A program made the translations under genes and the position numbers. The notes beneath the pieces were generated by a model. It was given only the letters and a program-made list of their open reading frames with translations, was not told the origin of the DNA and ran no database searches. Positions 1 through 7,908 of a stretch of 64,000 nt of DNA are shown here, piece after piece. Source of the stretch: Actinomycetales bacterium (GTDB taxonomy: Bacteria; Actinomycetota; Actinomycetes; Actinomycetales; Kineosporiaceae); NCBI GenBank assembly GCA_012719445.1, contig JAAYAH010000137.1, positions 20,406-84,405 of the forward strand. The letters run 5' to 3'. The first letter of the stretch is position 1; the number at the start of each line of letters is the position of its first letter.

Positions 1-114
1 CAGGGCCATCGGGACGCCTGTCGTTCCCGGCGCGGGACTCCACGGGGGATCGTTGAGGTGGAGCCCGAGGGCTCCGACGCGGTCGATCCATCGATGACGC
101 TGGAGGAACTCGCC

Positions 115-276
115 ATGCTCACCCTCGCCGAGCCGACGACGGCGCTCGCCGACCCCCCGGCAGCCCGCGAGGTCGCAGCCACCCGGACCACCGCAGGGGA
201 GCAGGTCTGCCCGGTGTGCCGCGGCCTCGGCGAGGGGTGCGACGGCGTGGTGTGCCACGGGTTCGACATCGACTGA
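115..276 (+). CDS. small Cys-rich (zinc-ribbon-like) protein
   Basis: Unrecognised 53-residue protein. I chose ATG 115 because GGAGGA sits seven bases upstream; longer in-frame starts at 94 (ATG) and 58 (GTG) have no ribosome binding site. The N-terminal half is Ala/Thr-rich. The C-terminal half has four cysteines in a CPVCRGLGEGCDGVVC pattern, close to one repeat of the DnaJ CxxCxGxG zinc module, so metal binding is plausible. No modification enzyme is adjacent, so I do not call it a peptide precursor. The 227 bases downstream carry the next operon's promoter. Real gene likely, function unknown. Confidence 0.55.
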   Translation: MLTLAEPTTALADPPAAREVAATRTTAGEQVCPVCRGLGEGCDGVVCHGFDID

Positions 277-390
277 GAGCCCCGTCCGGGCATCACGTCG
301 TCCCGTCCGACCAGCTGTTCCGGACCCACCCTCTGCTGGACCCACCCTCTGCTAGACCCACCCTGTGCGGACCCCTCCGGGAACCCCTAC

Positions 391-419
391 TTGACGACCC
401 CTCGCTTCTTATCGATAAT
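391..419 (+). promoter_or_regulatory. SigA-type promoter of the DUF2975/HTH operon
   Basis: TTGACG at 391-396, a 17-base spacer and GATAAT at 414-419 make a near-consensus vegetative promoter. It would start transcription near 426, about 78 bases before the DUF2975 start codon. The surrounding DNA is the most AT-rich stretch of the first 3 kb. Inferred from sequence only. Confidence 0.6.
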
Positions 420-441
420 CGATATATCGAAAAACGATAAG
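408..441 (+). promoter_or_regulatory. ATCGAT-repeat operator overlapping the promoter
   Basis: Outer inverted arms CTTATCG (408-414) and CGATAAG (435-441) enclose TATCGATA (410-417) and a second ATCGAT (418-423). The cluster covers the -10 box and the expected transcription start. The only DNA-binding protein in the operon, the small HTH protein at 1124-1366, is the natural candidate to bind it and autoregulate. Confidence 0.5.
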
Positions 442-503
442 AGCTGCCCGGTGCGCCCCTCCTGCGCGGGTGCCCGGGCGGCTCGGAGACGAACGAGGTC
501 GCC

Positions 504-1124
504 ATGCCGAAACCAGCCATCCGTCGCTCCGCCGATCCCGCCGCGGACCTGCACCAGGCCGTCCTGCTCGCCGCGGTGATCGTCGCGGCGGGCATCATCA
601 CCATGATCGTCCAAGCGCTCACCGGGTCGCTCCGGATCCCGGTGGTCGCCGACCACGTCCTGCCGGGTGGAGTCCTTCCCGGCGGGACGGCGACCGAACT
701 GCTGGACGGCGTCACCGTCGACCCCGGGGGTGTCGTCGAGGTGCGGGTCTCCGACCCGACGCCGGCTCAGCAGCTGCTCTCGATTCTGGCCACCCTGCCG
801 ACCGGCGTCGTGGTGCTCGCGGTCCTCGCCGTCCTCGCCAGGGCGCTCGGCAGGAGCCGGCGGGCCGAGCCGTTCCAGGCCGACCTGTCCAAGGGACTTC
901 GCCGCCTGGGCGTGCTGTGTCTGGCCGGAGGCTCCGGAGCCTGGCTGGTCGAGTTCTTCGCCCGGTTCGTCCTCGTCGACACCGTGTCCAGCACCGGAGC
1001 CGCGGCGGAGGCCGAGCTGCTCGCCCTCGGCTTCTGGGCGCTGGCCTGGCTCGGCTGTCTCGCCCTGGCCGCGGCCGTCGACCGGGGACGCTCGATGCGC
1101 ACCGAGCTCGAGGGACTCGTCTGA
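504..1124 (+). CDS. DUF2975 family membrane protein
   Basis: A 206-residue integral membrane protein with about four hydrophobic segments (roughly residues 18-40, 85-112, 130-155 and 170-192) and a short extracytoplasmic loop after the first. The layout and the partner gene match the DUF2975 family, which in firmicutes and actinobacteria is encoded with a small YozG-like HTH protein. Molecular function is unknown. The ATG is preceded by GAGG. The stop codon overlaps the start of the HTH gene by one base (TGATG), so the two are translationally coupled. Confidence 0.75.
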   Translation: MPKPAIRRSADPAADLHQAVLLAAVIVAAGIITMIVQALTGSLRIPVVADHVLPGGVLPGGTATELLDGVTVDPGGVVEVRVSDPTPAQQLLSILATLPTGVVVLAVLAVLARALGRSRRAEPFQADLSKGLRRLGVLCLAGGSGAWLVEFFARFVLVDTVSSTGAAAEAELLALGFWALAWLGCLALAAAVDRGRSMRTELEGLV

Positions 1125-1366
1125 TGCCGCCCGAGGAGGAGCACCGGGTGGAGGTCCGTCTCGACCGGCTGCTCGCGGAACGGGACCTGACCCTGACCCA
1201 GCTCGCCGACCAGGTCGGCCTGACCCTGGCGAACCTCTCGGTGCTCAAGAACGGGAGGGCGAGGGCCATCCGGTTCAGCACGCTGACGGCCCTGTGCGAC
1301 GCCCTGGACTGCCTGCCGGGTGACCTGCTCACCCTCCGGGCCCACTCCGCGGAGCACCCGTCGTGA
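1124..1366 (+). CDS. YozG-like XRE/Cro-type transcriptional regulator
   Basis: An 80-residue protein made almost entirely of a Cro/C1-type helix-turn-helix. Residues about 14-70 read LLAERDLTLTQLADQVGLT followed by the recognition helix around ANLSVLKNGRARAIRF, ending in ALCDALDCLPGDLL, the usual HTH_26 close. It begins inside the stop codon of the DUF2975 gene. Such pairs usually form a membrane sensor and regulator unit. It probably binds the ATCGAT repeats upstream of the operon, which is inference. Confidence 0.85.
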   Translation: MPPEEEHRVEVRLDRLLAERDLTLTQLADQVGLTLANLSVLKNGRARAIRFSTLTALCDALDCLPGDLLTLRAHSAEHPS

Positions 1367-1391
1367 CCCCCTGACCGGCACCCGCGTCCGG

Positions 1392-2078
1392 TCAGTCGCC
1401 GCCCACGAGCACCACGGCGGGCTCGGCGGGACGGCGTCGGGGGAGCGCCTCACGACCGGACGCGGCCTCGGTCGTCCCGGTGCCGTCGTCGGGGCCGGAG
1501 AGGTCGACGGTCCCCGGCCGTCCGGCGGGACGGGCCGTGACGTCCCGGTGCATCACGGGAGCCCAGGGGATCTCGTCCTCCGGGTACGGCTGCGTGGGGG
1601 AGTAGCCGTTGCCGGGCCGGCGGAGGACGAGGTGCTGGCGGTCGGCGGACAGGTGCGCCGAGGCGAGCGAGCGCCAGCTCCGCAGGGAGGCGAGGACGAA
1701 CAGTGCCACGCCTCCTGCGGCTCCGGCTCCCGCCGCGACCGGGGCGAGGGCCACCGGGTCGACGGCGAGCGCGCCCGCGACGACGGCCGCCGTCACCGCT
1801 CCCGTCAGCGCGGCGCCCACCAGGAGCATCCTGCGGCGCCGGGTGCACCGGTGGCACACCGGCCACGCGGGCGCGACGAGGCGTCGGCGGCCGAGGAGAC
1901 AGGCCAGTACCCCGGGGAGCACTCCGGCCAGGAGGAGCGCCCGTGCCCACAGGGGTGGCCGGGAGAGGAAGGTGACCTTCCTCGTCGTGTCGGTCGGCTC
2001 CCCGTGACGACCGCACTGTCTCGGCAGGCCCTCGCCGAACAGGACCATCGAGGTCGGCAGGTAGAGCGGCTTCGTCAT
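1392..2078 (-). CDS. hypothetical membrane protein with Cys pairs
   Basis: A 228-residue protein of unknown function. ATG 2078 is chosen because AAGGGGG lies just upstream; in-frame sequence further upstream is low-complexity repeat. The N-terminal part has CGRHG and a VCHRCTRRRR motif that may be a small metal-binding knuckle beside a membrane segment. Two or three hydrophobic stretches follow (roughly 45-65, 85-108 and 112-135). The C-terminal 90 residues are soluble, with a YPEDEIPWAPV segment. It lies between the HTH gene (convergent) and the LPMO terminator. No family recognised. Confidence 0.6.
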   Translation of the reverse strand: MTKPLYLPTSMVLFGEGLPRQCGRHGEPTDTTRKVTFLSRPPLWARALLLAGVLPGVLACLLGRRRLVAPAWPVCHRCTRRRRMLLVGAALTGAVTAAVVAGALAVDPVALAPVAAGAGAAGGVALFVLASLRSWRSLASAHLSADRQHLVLRRPGNGYSPTQPYPEDEIPWAPVMHRDVTARPAGRPGTVDLSGPDDGTGTTEAASGREALPRRRPAEPAVVLVGGD

Positions 2079-2229
2079 GGGCCCCCTTCGGGTGTGACGG
2101 CGGAGAGCTTGAGGACGGCGCTCGTCAATGACCCGGCCAGAGCAGCCGTGGAGTTCCTCCGTGCACGGAGAGTCAGCGACCGGATGACTCCACGTCACCA
2201 CCCGGTCTCGGTGGGCTCGCCCCCGGCCG

Positions 2230-2295
2230 GGGGAGCCGGGACACCGGGCGTGGTGCCGGTGCGGGGAGCCGGGACACCGGGCGTGGTGCCGGTGC
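2230..2295. repeat. 33-bp tandem repeat, two perfect copies
   Basis: Two identical 33-bp units (2230-2262 and 2263-2295), each containing GGACACCGGGCG and TGGTGCCGGTGC. They lie in the intergenic region between the membrane protein start and the LPMO terminator. No coding constraint is evident. Confidence 0.8.
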
Positions 2296-2367
2296 GGGGG
2301 CACGGGGTGTCCGGGAGCGGAGCGGGAGTGCCCGCGAACGGGTGACCTTGTCCGGAAGGGTGACGCG

Positions 2368-2405
2368 GCGGGGGCCCGCCGACCGGGTGGTCGGCGGGCC
2401 CCCGC
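2368..2405 (-). terminator. strong intrinsic-type hairpin after the LPMO gene
   Basis: Perfect 17-bp stem (arms 2368-2384 and 2389-2405) with a four-base GGGT loop. It lies about 100 bases beyond the LPMO stop codon on the same strand. No T-tract follows, as is usual in high-GC actinobacteria. It would insulate the downstream gene at 1392-2078. Confidence 0.7.
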
Positions 2406-2420
2406 GCGGAGCGGATCTCG

Positions 2421-2480
2421 TCCGAGGGGACGGTGTCCGACGGGACGGTGTCCGAGGGGACGGTGTCCGACGGAACGGTC
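2421..2480. repeat. 15-bp tandem repeat, four copies
   Basis: Four units alternating TCCGAGGGGACGGTG and TCCGACGGGACGGTG, the last degenerate. They sit directly between the LPMO stop codon and its terminator hairpin. A multiple of three in length, but no credible gene uses it. Confidence 0.8.
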
Positions 2481-2504
2481 ATGCCCTCGGCCAAGGGGAG
2501 CGGG

Positions 2505-3632
2505 TCAGGGACTGGTGCAGGTGGCCGTCGGGGTCCCGCTGAGCGAGCCGCCCCCGAGGAAGCCGAACGCGGTGGTGCCGCCGCCGGGGATCGAACTGTT
2601 CCAGCTGACGTTCCGGACCGTCGACGAGCCGGCGGTCCACGTCCCGTTCCAGAGCTGGGTGATGGTCACCCCGCTCGGGAGCGTGATGGTCACCGTCCAG
2701 CCGCTCAGGGCGGAGGACCCGTTGTTGCGCACCGTCACCTCACCCTGGAACCCGCCGGACCAGGAGCTGACGGTCCGGACGCTGGCGCTGCAGGTGCCGT
2801 TCGTGCCCCCGCCGCCACCGGTCGTCGTGGTGGTGGTGCTGGTGGAGGTGCGGGTCGACGTCGTCGTGCTGGTGGAGGTGCGGGTCGACGTCGTCGTGGC
2901 GGTCGTGGTGCCGGTCGAGGAGCCGCCGAGCCCGGTGACCTGGCCGTTCCCGCCGTCGAACACGACGTCGGAGCAGCCGAAGAAGTTCTCGTTGCTGTCG
3001 GAGCGGACCCAGCGCGAGTAGATGATGTGGCGGCCGGACTTGCCGCTCGGCAGCCGCCCGGACCAGTAGTAGTGGCCGTCGTCGGTCCCCACCGAACCGG
3101 TCTGCGCCGGGTTGGTCACGGTGAGGAAGGGCTGGTCCTCGAGATCGGACCAGGCCAGCGGCTGCGTCGGGCTCCAGCCGTCCTTGGTGACGTAGAGGTA
3201 GAAGGTGCCCGGGTGGTGGGCCCAGTTGCTGTACTCGAAGTTGAAGGTGCCCCCGGCGGTGAGGTGGGTGACCGGCCAGTCGGTGCGGGCGAGGTCGAAC
3301 CCGGAGAAGTCGTAGACGGTGGCCGCCGCGCTGCAGAGCTTGCCGTCGGGGATGAAGCCGGTGGTCCGACCCGCGGCGTCGGATCGCAGCACCGCGAACC
3401 AGTTGTACAGCGGGGTCGGCCCGCTGGAGGCGATGGCCGCCGCACAGGCCGGGTTCTTCGGCTGGAGGGCGCCGTTGCCGGTGAGACCGTCCAGCCAGCA
3501 CAGGTAGGTGCGGCTGCCCGGTTTCTGCAGGGCGCCGTGGGCCGAGGCTCCCGGTGCCAGGGCGAGCGGGGTGAGGACTCCCCCGAGGAGAACCGCGGCC
3601 GCGACCGCCGCCACCCTCTGCTTGATGCTCAT
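2505..3632 (-). CDS. secreted AA10 lytic polysaccharide monooxygenase with CBM2
   Basis: A 375-residue copper enzyme that oxidatively cleaves cellulose or chitin outside the cell. ATG 3632 is preceded by GAAAGAGAG. Residues 1-31 are a signal peptide ending ASA, so the mature protein starts at His32, the first ligand of the histidine brace. The second is probably His140 in NWAHHPGTF. The stretch GWSPTQPLAWSDLE and the CSDVVFDGGNG motif fit cellulose-active AA10 enzymes. A Thr/Ser linker (about 250-280, built from a duplicated TSTRTSTSTT segment) leads to a C-terminal CBM2 with WNGTW. Monocistronic, with its own terminator. Substrate preference is an inference. Confidence 0.93.
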   Translation of the reverse strand: MSIKQRVAAVAAAVLLGGVLTPLALAPGASAHGALQKPGSRTYLCWLDGLTGNGALQPKNPACAAAIASSGPTPLYNWFAVLRSDAAGRTTGFIPDGKLCSAAATVYDFSGFDLARTDWPVTHLTAGGTFNFEYSNWAHHPGTFYLYVTKDGWSPTQPLAWSDLEDQPFLTVTNPAQTGSVGTDDGHYYWSGRLPSGKSGRHIIYSRWVRSDSNENFFGCSDVVFDGGNGQVTGLGGSSTGTTTATTTSTRTSTSTTTSTRTSTSTTTTTTGGGGGTNGTCSASVRTVSSWSGGFQGEVTVRNNGSSALSGWTVTITLPSGVTITQLWNGTWTAGSSTVRNVSWNSSIPGGGTTAFGFLGGGSLSGTPTATCTSP

Positions 3633-3808
3633 GCTGTGCTCTCTTTCGTGAGGATCACCCGATGTCCGGACGGGACACGACCGCCCAGCGCGTACCCGTC
3701 GACGGGCACGCGTTATGTACGGATCATGAGATTGCGGTGACGGCCGCCGGCACCGACCGAACCGCACGGAATGCGTTCCGTCCGGCCGGCCGGACGGTGA
3801 CTCCTAGG

Positions 3809-3827
3809 TTCGGTTAGGCATACCTAT
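3809..3827. promoter_or_regulatory. IdeR/DtxR-like iron box
   Basis: The 19 bases TTCGGTTAGGCATACCTAT match the actinobacterial IdeR/DtxR consensus TTAGGTTAGGCTAACCTAA at 15 positions, including both half-sites. It lies 177 bp upstream of the LPMO start codon, and no other credible gene start is closer. A role in iron-dependent control of the LPMO is inferred. Confidence 0.45.
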
Positions 3828-4214
3828 CACCGTGGTATCGACATGGAACCACGACTGACATCCATCGGCAATACCGCAGGTGATGCGAATCACAGACCGT
3901 GGCCGAGTATCGACAACGGGCTCACGAATCGTCGCGGTATTCGTTCCGGGTGCTCTCCGGGTGCCGCCGTCACCTCGTCGTCCGACGGTGTCCCGCGACG
4001 GCGCTCCGGCCGTTCGGCGGGGTCGGGCCGCGCCGGGGACCGGCCGTTCGACGTCGCAGGACGCGGGACGTCCCGGCCGGGAAGGCGGGTGGGAACGGGT
4101 CGGTCGAGGTATTCGCCGACCCGTCGGTGAATGGGTGCCGGTAACCGCGCAGGGGTGGGGGCGACGGTGACAGCCACAAAAGGGACATGTGGTTCGAGGA
4201 ATGTTCCCGGTTCC
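3828..4214. other. non-coding interval between LPMO and XRE-TPR genes
   Basis: Contains several overlapping open frames on both strands, but none has a ribosome binding site and their Arg/Ser/Pro-rich translations look random. Apart from moderately AT-rich sequence just downstream of the iron box I see no RNA gene, repeat or terminator. Confidence 0.5.
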
Positions 4215-5426
4215 TCAGCAGAAGACGTCGCAGATCTCCTCGCGCAGGGACACGGCCTCCGGGGCGCTCCGCAACGAGGCGGTGGTCAACCGCTCGGCGA
4301 GGTCCCGCAGGCGCTTGTGGATCCAGGAGATGCGACGCTCCGGGGGCAGGTCGAGCACCGGCCGGACGGCGACGGTCGCCGAGTCCAGGTCACCGAGCCG
4401 TACGTGCGCGATCGCCTGGTAGACGTGGGCGAGCGCCTCGTCGTCCAGGGACCGGGTCTCGGGAGGCTCGCGCTCCCACAGCGAGATCGCGATCGACGCC
4501 TCCCGCGCCGCGCGGGAGGCGTGTTCCCCGCCCTCCAGCCACAGCATGCTGCTCCCGGCGTAGTAGTGCTGCTTGGCCTGGGAGAAGGTGAACAGTCCCG
4601 GGGCGGAGTCGGCGGTGGCCAGCGTGTCCCGTTCCCGCTGCGCCTGGTCGAGCGCCTCGGTGGCACCGGGGGAGTCGCCGAGGTTGGCCCGGCACTGGGC
4701 GAGGCCGGCGAGCAGCCGGAGGTGCCCCGTGCCCGCCGTCGGGTACCGGAACCCGTCCTGGACCAGGCCCAGCGCCCGCGGGTAGTCCGAGTCGAAGCGG
4801 GCGATGAGGCTCTGGGTGCCCCTGATCCAGACCCGCAGCTCGTTGTCGTCCGCGAGGTCCGCGTACAGCCAGGCGACCTCGGCGTGCGTCGCCGCCCCCC
4901 GGGAGTCGCCGAGGTCCAGAGAGGCGTAGGACAGGGCGCCCTGCACCCGGGCGAGGTCGAGGTACAGGTCGGAGAGGTCGCGCGGCCGGTAGTGGTGGGT
5001 CTTCAGCCGCTGGAGGATGAGCCGCCGCAGTTCCACGGCCTCGGCGAGCATCGGGATCGGCGGGTTCGCGAGGTAGGCGACCGCGAGCTGCTGCGTCGCC
5101 CGGTGCAGCTCGTCGAGGTCCAGCTCCTCGTTGTCCCCGATGAGCCGCATCGACTCGCTGACCGAGGTGGCGAGCAGCCGGCCGGTGCGCTCGACCCGGC
5201 GCCGCTCGGCGTCCTCGGTGTCCCAGGCCGAGGTGAGCGATCCGCCCGCCTGCAGCGCGATCTCGGCCAGCTCGGCGAACTTGCGGTCGGGGAACTTGTC
5301 GCCCTGCTCCACCTTGCCGACGTAGGCGCGGTTGAAGCAGATGCGTTCCCCCAGGTCACGCAGGGACCAACCGCGTGCGACCCGCAGTTCCCGCACGCGT
5401 GCACCGAATCGCTGCTGCCCTGTCAC
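4215..5426 (-). CDS. XRE family regulator with C-terminal TPR-like domain
   Basis: A 403-residue regulator. Residues about 6-62 are a Cro/C1 helix-turn-helix (ARGWSLRDLGERICFNRAYV then GKVEQGDKFPDRKF). The rest is an all-helical tetratricopeptide-like array, recognisable in repeats such as ARVQGALSYASLDLGDSRG and AGLAQCRANLGDSPG. This architecture is common in actinomycete regulators that sense a peptide or small ligand. GTG start at 5426. It is divergent from two small unknown genes, with a strongly palindromic intergenic region that it probably binds. Confidence 0.85.
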   Translation of the reverse strand: MTGQQRFGARVRELRVARGWSLRDLGERICFNRAYVGKVEQGDKFPDRKFAELAEIALQAGGSLTSAWDTEDAERRRVERTGRLLATSVSESMRLIGDNEELDLDELHRATQQLAVAYLANPPIPMLAEAVELRRLILQRLKTHHYRPRDLSDLYLDLARVQGALSYASLDLGDSRGAATHAEVAWLYADLADDNELRVWIRGTQSLIARFDSDYPRALGLVQDGFRYPTAGTGHLRLLAGLAQCRANLGDSPGATEALDQAQRERDTLATADSAPGLFTFSQAKQHYYAGSSMLWLEGGEHASRAAREASIAISLWEREPPETRSLDDEALAHVYQAIAHVRLGDLDSATVAVRPVLDLPPERRISWIHKRLRDLAERLTTASLRSAPEAVSLREEICDVFC

Positions 5427-5472
5427 GGCATCCAGACTCCGTCCCGGGGTCGCCGGACTGTAGGTGGACGGT

Positions 5473-5504
5473 GTCGCCCACCAGAACTGTATACAGTGGG
5501 CGAC
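5473..5504. promoter_or_regulatory. nested palindromes in the XRE divergent promoter region
   Basis: Outer arms GTCGCCCAC (5473-5481) and GTGGGCGAC (5496-5504) flank a perfect 12-bp palindrome ACTGTATACAGT (5486-5497). The site is 47 bp upstream of the XRE start codon and supplies TATACA/TACAGT, which could serve as -10 elements in either direction. Likely operator of the XRE-TPR regulator. Confidence 0.55.
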
Positions 5505-5676
5505 AGCTCAGACACTCTCAGCTACTGAATTGTCCCTCACGCTAGTACGTGACAGCAGCCACACGATCGTCGGACGCCCTCGGTCGGACGCGATCGGAAG
5601 TGACACGACCGCAACGGGTCTCGCCGGGCAGAGGCGGCGGGCACGGGGCGACACGTTCCACAGAGGAGGCGCAGCG

Positions 5677-6036
5677 GTGACGTCGGTCGGATCTCCAGCG
5701 GGCACGCCCCCCGACCGCGGGGGACGGATCCCCGTCGCGCGTCTCGACTCCGGACTCGTCGGTGACAGGGGCGTCGACGATGCCGGGGTGGAGATCGTCT
5801 CCGCCGAGGGGCGGGGCGCGTCGGGTCCCGCGGACGAGTGTCTCGACCTGCGGGCCATCGACCTGCGGACCGCCGTGCCCGTCCCGGTGACGGCGGAGAC
5901 GGCGGCGGAGTCGAGGACCCGGCCGGTCTGGCGGCCGGGAGGGGCCGCGAACCCCGGCACCGGCGACTGGTTCATGGCCGACGGCATCGTCGTCACCGAC
6001 CAACCGCTCACCCCGAGGGGGGGTGTCACCCGGTGA
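5677..6036 (+). CDS. hypothetical protein beside the XRE regulator
   Basis: A 119-residue protein of unknown function. GTG 5677 is chosen for the upstream AGAGGAGG; in-frame sequence before it overlaps the promoter region. It is acidic, Pro/Gly-rich and probably largely disordered. The C-terminal segment TGDWFMADGIVVTDQPLTP is the most protein-like part. It overlaps the next gene by four bases (GTGA) and is divergent from the XRE-TPR regulator, an arrangement seen for small accessory genes controlled by such regulators. Confidence 0.6.
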   Translation: MTSVGSPAGTPPDRGGRIPVARLDSGLVGDRGVDDAGVEIVSAEGRGASGPADECLDLRAIDLRTAVPVPVTAETAAESRTRPVWRPGGAANPGTGDWFMADGIVVTDQPLTPRGGVTR

Positions 6037-6272
6037 ACACCTTCGTGTGGCTGCTGGTCCTTGCCGGTGCCCCTGGCGCGTTCGGGACCTGGGTCGCCAT
6101 GCTGCGCCGGGTCCGGCCGGAGAGCACGTGGCACCGGGTGTTCGCGGCGCAGGTCGCCGTGGCCGAGGACTACGCCAGCGTCGAGGCATGGCGCACCGTG
6201 CTGGTCCCGGACGGCGCGCCGACGGGGCCTGCGGCGGAGACCGCCCTCATCCCCGGCAAGGGCGTGCGCTGA
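6033..6272 (+). CDS. small membrane-anchored hypothetical protein
   Basis: A 79-residue protein that begins in the stop codon of the preceding gene (GTGA). Residues 3-24 (FVWLLVLAGAPGAFGTWVAM) form one hydrophobic segment. It is followed by a basic patch (RRVRP) and a soluble tail that includes VAVAEDYASVEAWRTVLVPD. No family recognised. A 16-bp stem terminator follows, closing a two-gene operon that is probably controlled by the divergent XRE-TPR regulator. Confidence 0.6.
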   Translation: MNTFVWLLVLAGAPGAFGTWVAMLRRVRPESTWHRVFAAQVAVAEDYASVEAWRTVLVPDGAPTGPAAETALIPGKGVR

Positions 6273-6361
6273 TCCCTCGCGTGGCCGGGCAGGTCCCGGC
6301 CGGCGCGAGCCGAGGACGTTCCTGGAGGGTGCCGACAGGGAGCGGCGCCAGGGGGAGAGAC

Positions 6362-6397
6362 GGCAGCGGGGTCGGTGTTCGCACCGGCCCCGCTGCC
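6362..6397 (+). terminator. intrinsic-type terminator with TTCG tetraloop
   Basis: Arms 6362-6377 and 6382-6397 pair over 16 bp (one G-U) around a TTCG loop. The hairpin lies 90 bases after the two-gene operon and 127 bases before the phosphofructokinase gene. Confidence 0.75.
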
Positions 6398-6523
6398 GTG
6401 CCCTCGACCCGATGTCCGCGAAGGCGTGCCTCGGCCCGTACCATGCGAGTGGCCTGTGGATCTCCGCCGGCCCGGCGTGATCCGAGGGGGTCGCGTCGTG
6501 TGCCTCGCGACGAAGGACCGTCG

Positions 6524-7888
6524 ATGACCATCGTGAGCGCCGACCTCGACGTGCGGACGCTGGGGGAGTGCCGGATCGACTCGCCGCTCGCGGGCGGACT
6601 CGGCGCCCGGCGGACGTCGCAGCACTACGTCGCGGAGTCGGACCGGGTTCTCTTCGACGACACCACGACGATGGTGGTCGAGCGCGGCGTCCCGGCGGCC
6701 GACCTCCCGGGCTTCGAGCCGGCGGGACCCCGGCGGCGGATCTTCTTCGACCCGTCGAAGATCAGAGCCGGCATCGTGACCTGCGGCGGGTTGTGCCCAG
6801 GGCTCAACGACGTCGTCCGCGGCATCGTGCTGCAGCTCACCCAGCTCTACGGGGTGCGGCGGATCGTCGGCTTCCGCAACGGGTACCGGGGCTTCATCCC
6901 GCGGTACGGGGACCCGACGGTGGAGCTGACCCCCGCCTCGGTCAACGGGATCGACGAGCTCGGCGGGACCGTCCTCGGCACGTCGCGCGGGCAGCAGGAC
7001 GTCGGCGAGATCGTCGACTGCCTGGAGCGGATGGACGTCAACATCCTGTTCGTCGTCGGCGGGGACGGGTCCATGCGCGGGGCGATCCGCATCGCGCAGG
7101 AGGTGCGGGCGAGGGGCTGCCGGATCGCCGTGGTCGGGATCCCCAAGACCATCGACAACGACATCCCCTTCATCGACCACAGCTTCGGCTTCCAGACGGC
7201 GTTCGCCGAGGCGGCCCGGTTCCTTCGGGCAGCCCAGGTCGAGGCGTCCTCCGTGCCCAACGGCGTCGGCCTGGTCAAGCTCATGGGACGCCACTCGGGC
7301 TTCATCGCCTGCTACGCCCGGCTCGCCGAGGGGGACACCGACTTCGTGCTCATCCCGGAGGTCCCGTTCGCGCTGGACGGCGAGCACGGCTTCCTCGCCC
7401 ACCTCGGGGCCCGGGTGCGCGAGAAGGGGTTCGCCGTCGTCGCGGTCGCCGAGGGCGCGGGCCAGGAGCACCTGACCGGGGGGCAGGAGGCCGTCGACGC
7501 CTCCGGCAACAGGAAGCTGAAGGACATCGGCTCCCTGCTGCGGGACCGCATCGTCGAGGACCTCACCGCGGCCGGGGTGGAGCCGGTCATCAAGTACTTC
7601 GACCCCAGCTACGCGATCCGCAGCGTGCCGGCCAACTCCTTCGACAGCGTCTACTGCATCCAGCTCGCCCAGGCGGCGGTGCACGCCGCGATGGCGGGCC
7701 GCACGGAGACGGTCATCGGCCGCTGGCACGGCCGGTACGTGCACATCCCCATGGCTCTGGTGGTCAGCGAGCGGAGCCAGGTGGACCCGAACGGCGAGCT
7801 GTGGCTGTCGGTGCTGGAGGCGACGGGTCAGCCCGCGCGGTTCGGTGCCGCGCCCGAGGACGCGGCGACCTCGCTGCTCAGCGTCTGA
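6524..7888 (+). CDS. ATP-dependent 6-phosphofructokinase (plant/group III-like)
   Basis: A 454-residue phosphofructokinase that phosphorylates fructose 6-phosphate in glycolysis. ATG 6524 has AAGGA upstream. Key motifs are CGGLCPGLNDVVRG (about 86-99), VVGGDGSMRGA (about 182-192), the catalytic PKTIDNDIP (about 206-214), the substrate motif KLMGRHSGFIA and PEVPF. GGDGS with Gly indicates ATP rather than pyrophosphate as donor, although the Lys in PKTIDND is shared with the pyrophosphate enzymes. The extended N-terminal region of about 80 residues is usual for the plant-like long subfamily. Single gene with its own upstream region. Confidence 0.9.
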   Translation: MTIVSADLDVRTLGECRIDSPLAGGLGARRTSQHYVAESDRVLFDDTTTMVVERGVPAADLPGFEPAGPRRRIFFDPSKIRAGIVTCGGLCPGLNDVVRGIVLQLTQLYGVRRIVGFRNGYRGFIPRYGDPTVELTPASVNGIDELGGTVLGTSRGQQDVGEIVDCLERMDVNILFVVGGDGSMRGAIRIAQEVRARGCRIAVVGIPKTIDNDIPFIDHSFGFQTAFAEAARFLRAAQVEASSVPNGVGLVKLMGRHSGFIACYARLAEGDTDFVLIPEVPFALDGEHGFLAHLGARVREKGFAVVAVAEGAGQEHLTGGQEAVDASGNRKLKDIGSLLRDRIVEDLTAAGVEPVIKYFDPSYAIRSVPANSFDSVYCIQLAQAAVHAAMAGRTETVIGRWHGRYVHIPMALVVSERSQVDPNGELWLSVLEATGQPARFGAAPEDAATSLLSV

Positions 7889-7908
7889 GTCGCCGAACCG
7901 CGCGCCGC

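Noticed and set aside
115..276. Cys-rich small protein as a second RiPP precursor
   Set aside because: No modification enzyme is adjacent and the CxxCxGxG spacing fits a zinc module better.
3843..4177. Several overlapping open frames of about 70-96 codons in the interval after the iron box
   Set aside because: No ribosome binding sites and mutually overlapping in all frames; random-looking Arg/Ser/Pro composition.
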